NCBI GenBank assembly: GCA_022376465.1 | Contig: JACDTU010000020.1 | Coordinates: 62,001 to 126,000, forward strand | Length of the DNA: 64,000 nucleotides | Source of the DNA: Cubamyces lactineus | Lineage: Eukaryota > Basidiomycota > Agaricomycetes > Polyporales > Polyporaceae | Reading direction: 5' to 3' | Shown here: positions 59,660 to 64,000 of the stretch, piece by piece | Layout of the letters: each line of letters begins with the position of its first letter | How positions within the stretch are numbered: the first letter of the stretch is position 1 | Program-made: the position numbers and the translations under genes | Notes under the pieces: generated by a model | Databases searched by the model: none | The model's input: the letters and a program-made list of their open reading frames with translations, nothing else | Told to the model about the DNA's origin: nothing

Positions 59660-60927
59660 GATTTAGGCAGAAACGCAGGGGCAAAGGGACGGGGGATGGG
59701 AAGTGGGAGGAAATGGGGGCGGGAGGATGCTGGGAGGATTATATAGGAACGGTAGATGCTTCAAAGTCCGCTTGGAGAGCGCTGCTAGAGACTAAGCAGC
59801 TGCTCGACAGCCACGCCCGGCCTGGCCACAGCCATAACAATATAATAATCACAATAATGCCACCACCTCCATCTTCCCCTGCGCACGGGCCTCCTTCTCC
59901 GTCCAATCCACCATCATCTACCCTCCCCGTCCTCGCGCATGTCGCTATATGCGCCTTGTTCGACACGCGTCCGCTTCCAAGACATGTCCAGCAGCATGCA
60001 CTGCGCAGGGTTAGGGTCCACGAACCTCCCCCGCATGAATCGCATCTGCCATCCGAGTCGACGTCGACATGGCTACCAGCTTCCAATGACTAGCCACTAA
60101 CATCGCGCGCGGCGCTCTGCCCATTGTCCTCAATGTTTGCAGGGCATAGTTCCCCATTGTCTGCTCTGTGGTACTAGGACGCTTGGCTAATCATACTCTG
60201 ACTTGGGCTACCGCTGTCACGAAGACGTACAGATGGGAACGTCCTCTTGTATATTCGGGCTTTGCATGTGCATAGGTCTCCTTGTGCACCCTCGGCGATA
60301 TCGGCCACTACCACCCTGCGAAAGCAAAACATTGGCCGCTGACTCGGAGGAGGACAAACCTATGATGCTGTACTTGCACTCTGCTCAGTAGCTCCAATGT
60401 TCCCGAGCTGCCTGGCGACGCTCTAGACATCCGGCGAGAATATGAGCGGCTCCAATCCCAACTGGTTCTCCTCAGCGTAGACAATACTCGACTATGACTA
60501 GACTCTCCAACTCGGGATGGCGAGCAGTGAACATCCGAGAGGCGATCTAATAGAATTATTGCAATGTCGACTGATGGCGGTGTCAACACAGTATGCTGAC
60601 CGGCAGAGCATCACCCTCGGATATCCGTTGGCCTTGACATCTCGGTACTCGTTCTACTGGTCGCAATCACAACAACAATCTCGTGGGCTGTTGGAGCTGT
60701 ACGCGGATCGCTGGATGAATTTGCTCCAATGCCTTCGGTTGCGCACGCTCAGGAAGTTTCTGAGCTGCGTCGACATCCGAATGCTGTAGTCTCTCCCTGT
60801 ATAAAGGACTGGTCGGCTCGTGCCTCTCAGAACATCTCGCGTTCACCCCTACCTTCACCATCACTTCCCTTCTTGCGCACACCGCAATTTGTGATTCGAC
60901 TTGAAGTCTGCGATTTCTGCGCTAGCC
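59660..60927. other. gene-poor stretch with a Pro-rich ORF
   Basis: An ATG at 59857 (plus) opens a 78-residue Pro/Ser-rich frame (MPPPPSSPAHGPPSPSNPPS). Further right are isolated short frames near 60203-60391 and 60400-60480 (for example DALDIRREYERLQSQLVLLS). They could be exons of a decayed gene, but I could not join them in one frame and recognise no family. The left end holds the PARP-finger gene promoter. Confidence 0.35.
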
Positions 60928-61976
60928 ATGCCTTCCTACATTGTCGACGACTCACTCTGCTACTGCTCATTGTGCGACCGATACTTCCCCGATGTGGCTG
61001 CTCGTGCGCAGCATGTACACTTCTCGAATAACCACCCCAAGTGCGACAAATGTGACACTCGATTTGCCAACGGCAACGCTCTCCGAAATGTATGTTCTCC
61101 CGCTCAGTTGTGACTAGCGCCTTGCTAAACATTGCCGATGTCTAGCATTACACCATCTCTCGGAGACATCATTACTGTTCTTCTTGTGACAGGCACTTCA
61201 AGTGCGCTGCTGGTCTCCGAGCTGTGCGTGAATTATAATCCATATCTATCGGTGCTTTCATCCTCATCGCACGGTTTCAGCACATCGAACTCGCTGCTAT
61301 TCACGGCGGGGATGACTCGGATGATGAAGACGAGATTGACGATTCGATCGACGACTCCTATGAGGGCTGGGAGGATGACGTTGGCCGCGTGCGTTTCCCC
61401 GAGGACAACGACGTAGAGGAACCACCAGTCAGCGATGACGAGCAAATACCAATGGAGGATGAATACTGGTCCGAAGATGATGAGCCCAGCCCCTTCGATC
61501 AGGCATATGACGGCTATGCTCCAGTGCCAGCCGAGTTTCGACGGGAGGCTAACACGGCCGAGGTATGTTCACGCAGAATTGAATCTATCTGTAATGCACC
61601 TTACAAACGATAATGTACCCCCAGGAACCGACATCCTCAGACTCTGCCGGTGGCGCTCCCCCGGCTGCCGAGGACGCAACCTGCGCCGATCACACACCAG
61701 AAAAGCCACAGCCACCAGGAACGCAGACGTTCATACTGTTCTGTCCCATTTGCCTTGAGTCTGCGATAAAACCCACAGCGACTGTCTGCGGACACGTCTT
61801 CTGCTCGTCGTAAGTCGCCCCTGTTGACCTCATGCTTGATCGTGTGATGCTGACCGTTTCGATGCAGCTGCATTCGTCAGTCGCTGCATGTCGAGCTAAG
61901 CTGTCCAGTTTGCAGAAGAGGCGCACACCCGAAGTATCTCAGGAAGCTCTTCTTCGGTGCTACTGGCCCGGCTTGA
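60928..61976 (+). CDS. C2H2 and C3HC4 RING finger protein
   Basis: Five exons (60928-61089, 61146-61223, 61281-61562, 61625-61809, 61868-61976) give 271 residues. The N-terminus has zinc-finger pairs: YCSLCDRYFPDVAARAQHVH, then CDKCDTRFANGNALRNHYTI and YCSSCDRHFKCAAGLRAHIE. An acidic central region follows (DDSDDEDEIDDSIDDSYEGW). The C-terminus is a complete RING: CPICLESAIKPTATVCGHVF, CSSCIRQSL and CPVCRRG, with the C3HC4 ligand spacing. Probable E3 ubiquitin ligase of unknown target; the combination is common in Agaricomycetes but not named. It is convergent with the sedolisin gene, 224 bp between stops. Confidence 0.85.
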
Positions 61977-62200
61977 GTGTTGCAGCGTCGATCTGAGTCT
62001 ACGATCACCAAGGACGCTGTATATATTCGTGATATCACTTTCTTGTAACAACGTGGACATTCGCAGGAACGAACTCCGATTGTATACCTGGATAGAGCGT
62101 AATGAACAGCGTGTGTACATCGACCTCGCATATCCCAATGTGCCCGACGTGCGCTAGGTACAATCTGTTCATCGGTTGCGCCTTGCATCGCATCTCGGCA

Positions 62201-64000
62201 TTAGAGCCCAAGAAGCGCCAACAGCTTGTCGAAGTTGGGGGTTCCCAACCCGGTGGCCTGCAAGAAGCGTTGTTGATGAGTACTGGAGTGCTGATGAACG
62301 ATGGTGGGTATGACTCACAGGATCCCATCCCTGCAGCGCAGGGAAGCCCCGGGGCGGTGTCGTACCTTCGCAAGTGATATTGCTGGAACCATCGACAATA
62401 TCGGTGAGCGCGCTTGCACCCTTCGAGTACAACCACGGGTTCAAGAAGCCGAGCGGCGGTTTCCCCGCGGACGCCAGACGGTCGTTGAGCAGCGCGATGA
62501 TGCTCGCAGTCACAGGGGTCGACGCGCTAGTACCAAAAATGCGCGTGAAGCCTGCGGCGTAGATGACATAGTCGTCCGCCTTGGCAGATATATCGGGGTA
62601 CGCACGCCCGGTGTGGTTGTACAAGTCGGCGTTGGTGTCTCCGTACTGAGCGAAGAAGTTCTCCACGGCGGCGTCCTGGTATGCAGGGCGCGAGAAGTAG
62701 TTCGAGAAGCCACCGCCGGAGCCCTGCCATGCCTCTTCTGGTTCGAACAGCACGGTCCCGCCCACCGAGGTGACGCTGTGTGGTTTTATGAGCCTTGTAA
62801 CAGCGTGCTAAGATAGAGGAGACGTACAAAGGACAGTTCGAAGGGAAAAGGACCTGATAGCTGGTGTCGTTCCCTACAGGGCATCCAGCAGCGCTATCGC
62901 CCGATGCGAAGAGAATTGAGGTCCCGCGGGCTCCGAGCTGCGCATACTGTTTGCACACTTTACTGTGTAACGAACGATTTGTCAGTGCGGGATGCATACC
63001 AGGGTACGCGTCAAGAACGCACTCGGTCAAAGCAAAGGAGAATGAGGTCTCTTCGGCAGCATAACTGGTTGACAGTACTTGCGGTGGATTCTCTTCGCCC
63101 AGGAGCTGGTTGACAATGTCAAGATAGCCGTCGAAATCGCCGAGCGCCCCGCTGAAGACGTAGACCACTGGCACATTCGTGGCGAGCCCGACAGTGTACT
63201 CAATGTCGAGAGCCTATATGAAAACGTCGCGGTTAGTAATATAATCTTTTTGAACTAAGGGCTTACAACGAACACCCTCGCTAGACGAATCGGAGCCATC
63301 TTGTTCGTTCACACCGCCATCGACGCTGTCCACCGTGAAGTTTGTAGAGGGGTCAATGTCTGGTCGGTATGTGAGCAAGAATTGCTGTGCGAGTCGTGAC
63401 AAATTGTACGTGTGTCGTGAGCACAGGACTGTATACAAGGCTTTTCACTTTGAGGATGGCGTACCTTGAGGAACGAATAAGGGACGCTGTTCCCGTAGAA
63501 CCCCACCACCCCGAGCCGGTTGTCGGGATTGGTAGCAGGAGTAGAAGGGATGCTGTACAATGCTTGCAGACACTCGGGGTCTGTGATATTGGCGCACTTC
63601 GACGACAGGTCCCGATTGGCAATGCGGGGATGGGTGCGTTTCGATGAACGCCGCTGCAGGCCGATAACGTTCCCCTTCCCGCCGATGGATGGATCAGGGA
63701 ACCTATGCGATGCAGTCAATGTACTATTCAGCCAGAGAGAAAAGCTTAAGCACATACGAAATCGTGGGATGTACAAGGTCGACATGTCCTTGTAAGGACG
63801 CCGGCAAGGAGTATGCCATGGTCCTCACTACCTGCGTCTTGGTCTCATCGTGTTCGAAAATAGAGAAGTTCGCGTTGAAGAATCTGTTTGCTTGATGTAC
63901 GGGAATTTCGAAGCCGATCCAATCGCGTGCCGGTGTAAGAGCAGTTCCACTAAAGTTGTTATCCTGCAGCCATGCCTTCACTGCATCCGTGGCAGCAGAC
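62201..64000 (-). CDS. sedolisin (S53) serine protease, 5' end outside window
   Basis: Tripeptidyl-peptidase/sedolisin family, secreted acid proteases with an E-D-S triad. From the right edge come the prodomain (ALTPARDWIGFEIPVHQANR), the junction SKCANITDPECLQALYSIPS, GVVGFYGNSVPYSFLK and FLLTYRPDIDPSTNF. SEGALDIEYTVGLATNVPVV carries the catalytic Glu and Asp spacing E-x3-D. ILFASGDSAAGC holds the oxyanion Asp. FGTSASTPVTASIIALLNDR holds the catalytic Ser in GTSAS. The end is WDPATGLGTPNFDKLLALLG with TAA at 62201; the preceding intron starts gtgagtcata. GTPNFDKLL close to the C-terminus and the calcium-site region before it are family standard. The signal peptide and early prodomain lie beyond base 64000. 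Confidence 0.92.

Noticed and set aside
59857..60093. 78-codon Pro-rich frame
   Set aside because: Pro/Ser composition and a plausible ATG, but no downstream exon could be joined; left as an unresolved ORF in the gap.

Overview
The window is nuclear DNA of a filamentous basidiomycete, most likely an Agaricomycete. Genes are dense and on both strands, and most carry many 50-65 nt GT-AG introns. The gene set (CYP53-type P450, Sre1-type SREBP, CBM19-like secreted protein, sedolisin, SYLF-SH3 protein, SUZ12-type protein) fits that assignment. No rRNA, tRNA, CRISPR or bacterial-style operon was seen.

Layout, left to right. 1-6091 (-): LTN1/listerin, cut at the window edge before its RING exon. 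6378-7019 (-): small conserved fungal protein. 8520-10429 (+): CYP53-type P450 with apparent single-base indels. 11001-12549 (-) and 14073-15721 (+): a divergent pair of paralogous helical proteins resembling ClyA/Hbl/Xax-type alpha-pore-forming proteins. 16273-18679 (+): CCCH/RS/coiled-coil protein. 19057-19732 (-): ribosomal protein eL42. 20241-25583 (-): PDS5, sharing a short bidirectional promoter with NAA15 (25852-29523, +). 29912-32860 (-): BUR1/CDK9 kinase. 33130-35737 (-): SUZ12-like VEFS protein, divergent from a sphingolipid delta-4 desaturase (36317-37750, +). 38065-38944 (+): MTH1-like Nudix hydrolase. 39079-42098 (-): D-amino-acid oxidase carrying a 1.6-kb TIR transposon in an intron. 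43096-45243 (+): Ysc84/Lsb3-like SYLF-SH3 protein. 45244-49400: gene-poor. 49401-52756 (+): Sre1-type SREBP. About 53620-54996 (+): chitin synthase remnant without its catalytic core. 55099-56140 (-): secreted CBM19-like protein. 56581-57250 (+): ribosomal protein eS26. 57831-59659 (-): tandem PARP-type zinc-finger protein. 60928-61976 (+): C2H2-RING protein. 62201-64000 (-): sedolisin protease, 5' end outside the window.

Most genes are housekeeping: ribosome quality control, cohesion, N-terminal acetylation, transcription elongation, Polycomb silencing, sphingolipid and sterol control. The strongest candidate for an undescribed system is the divergent pair at 11-15.7 kb. The two proteins share all eight introns of the shorter gene in matching phase, including a 13-nt microexon, but only one keeps a long hydrophobic central segment. 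This looks like a duplicated gene that became a two-component, co-expressed, membrane-active system. A second notable locus is the D-amino-acid oxidase intron, where a transposon's terminal inverted repeat appears to contain the splice acceptor.

Limits: exon boundaries were placed by eye from splice consensus and frame. Functional calls rest on motif recognition without database searches.
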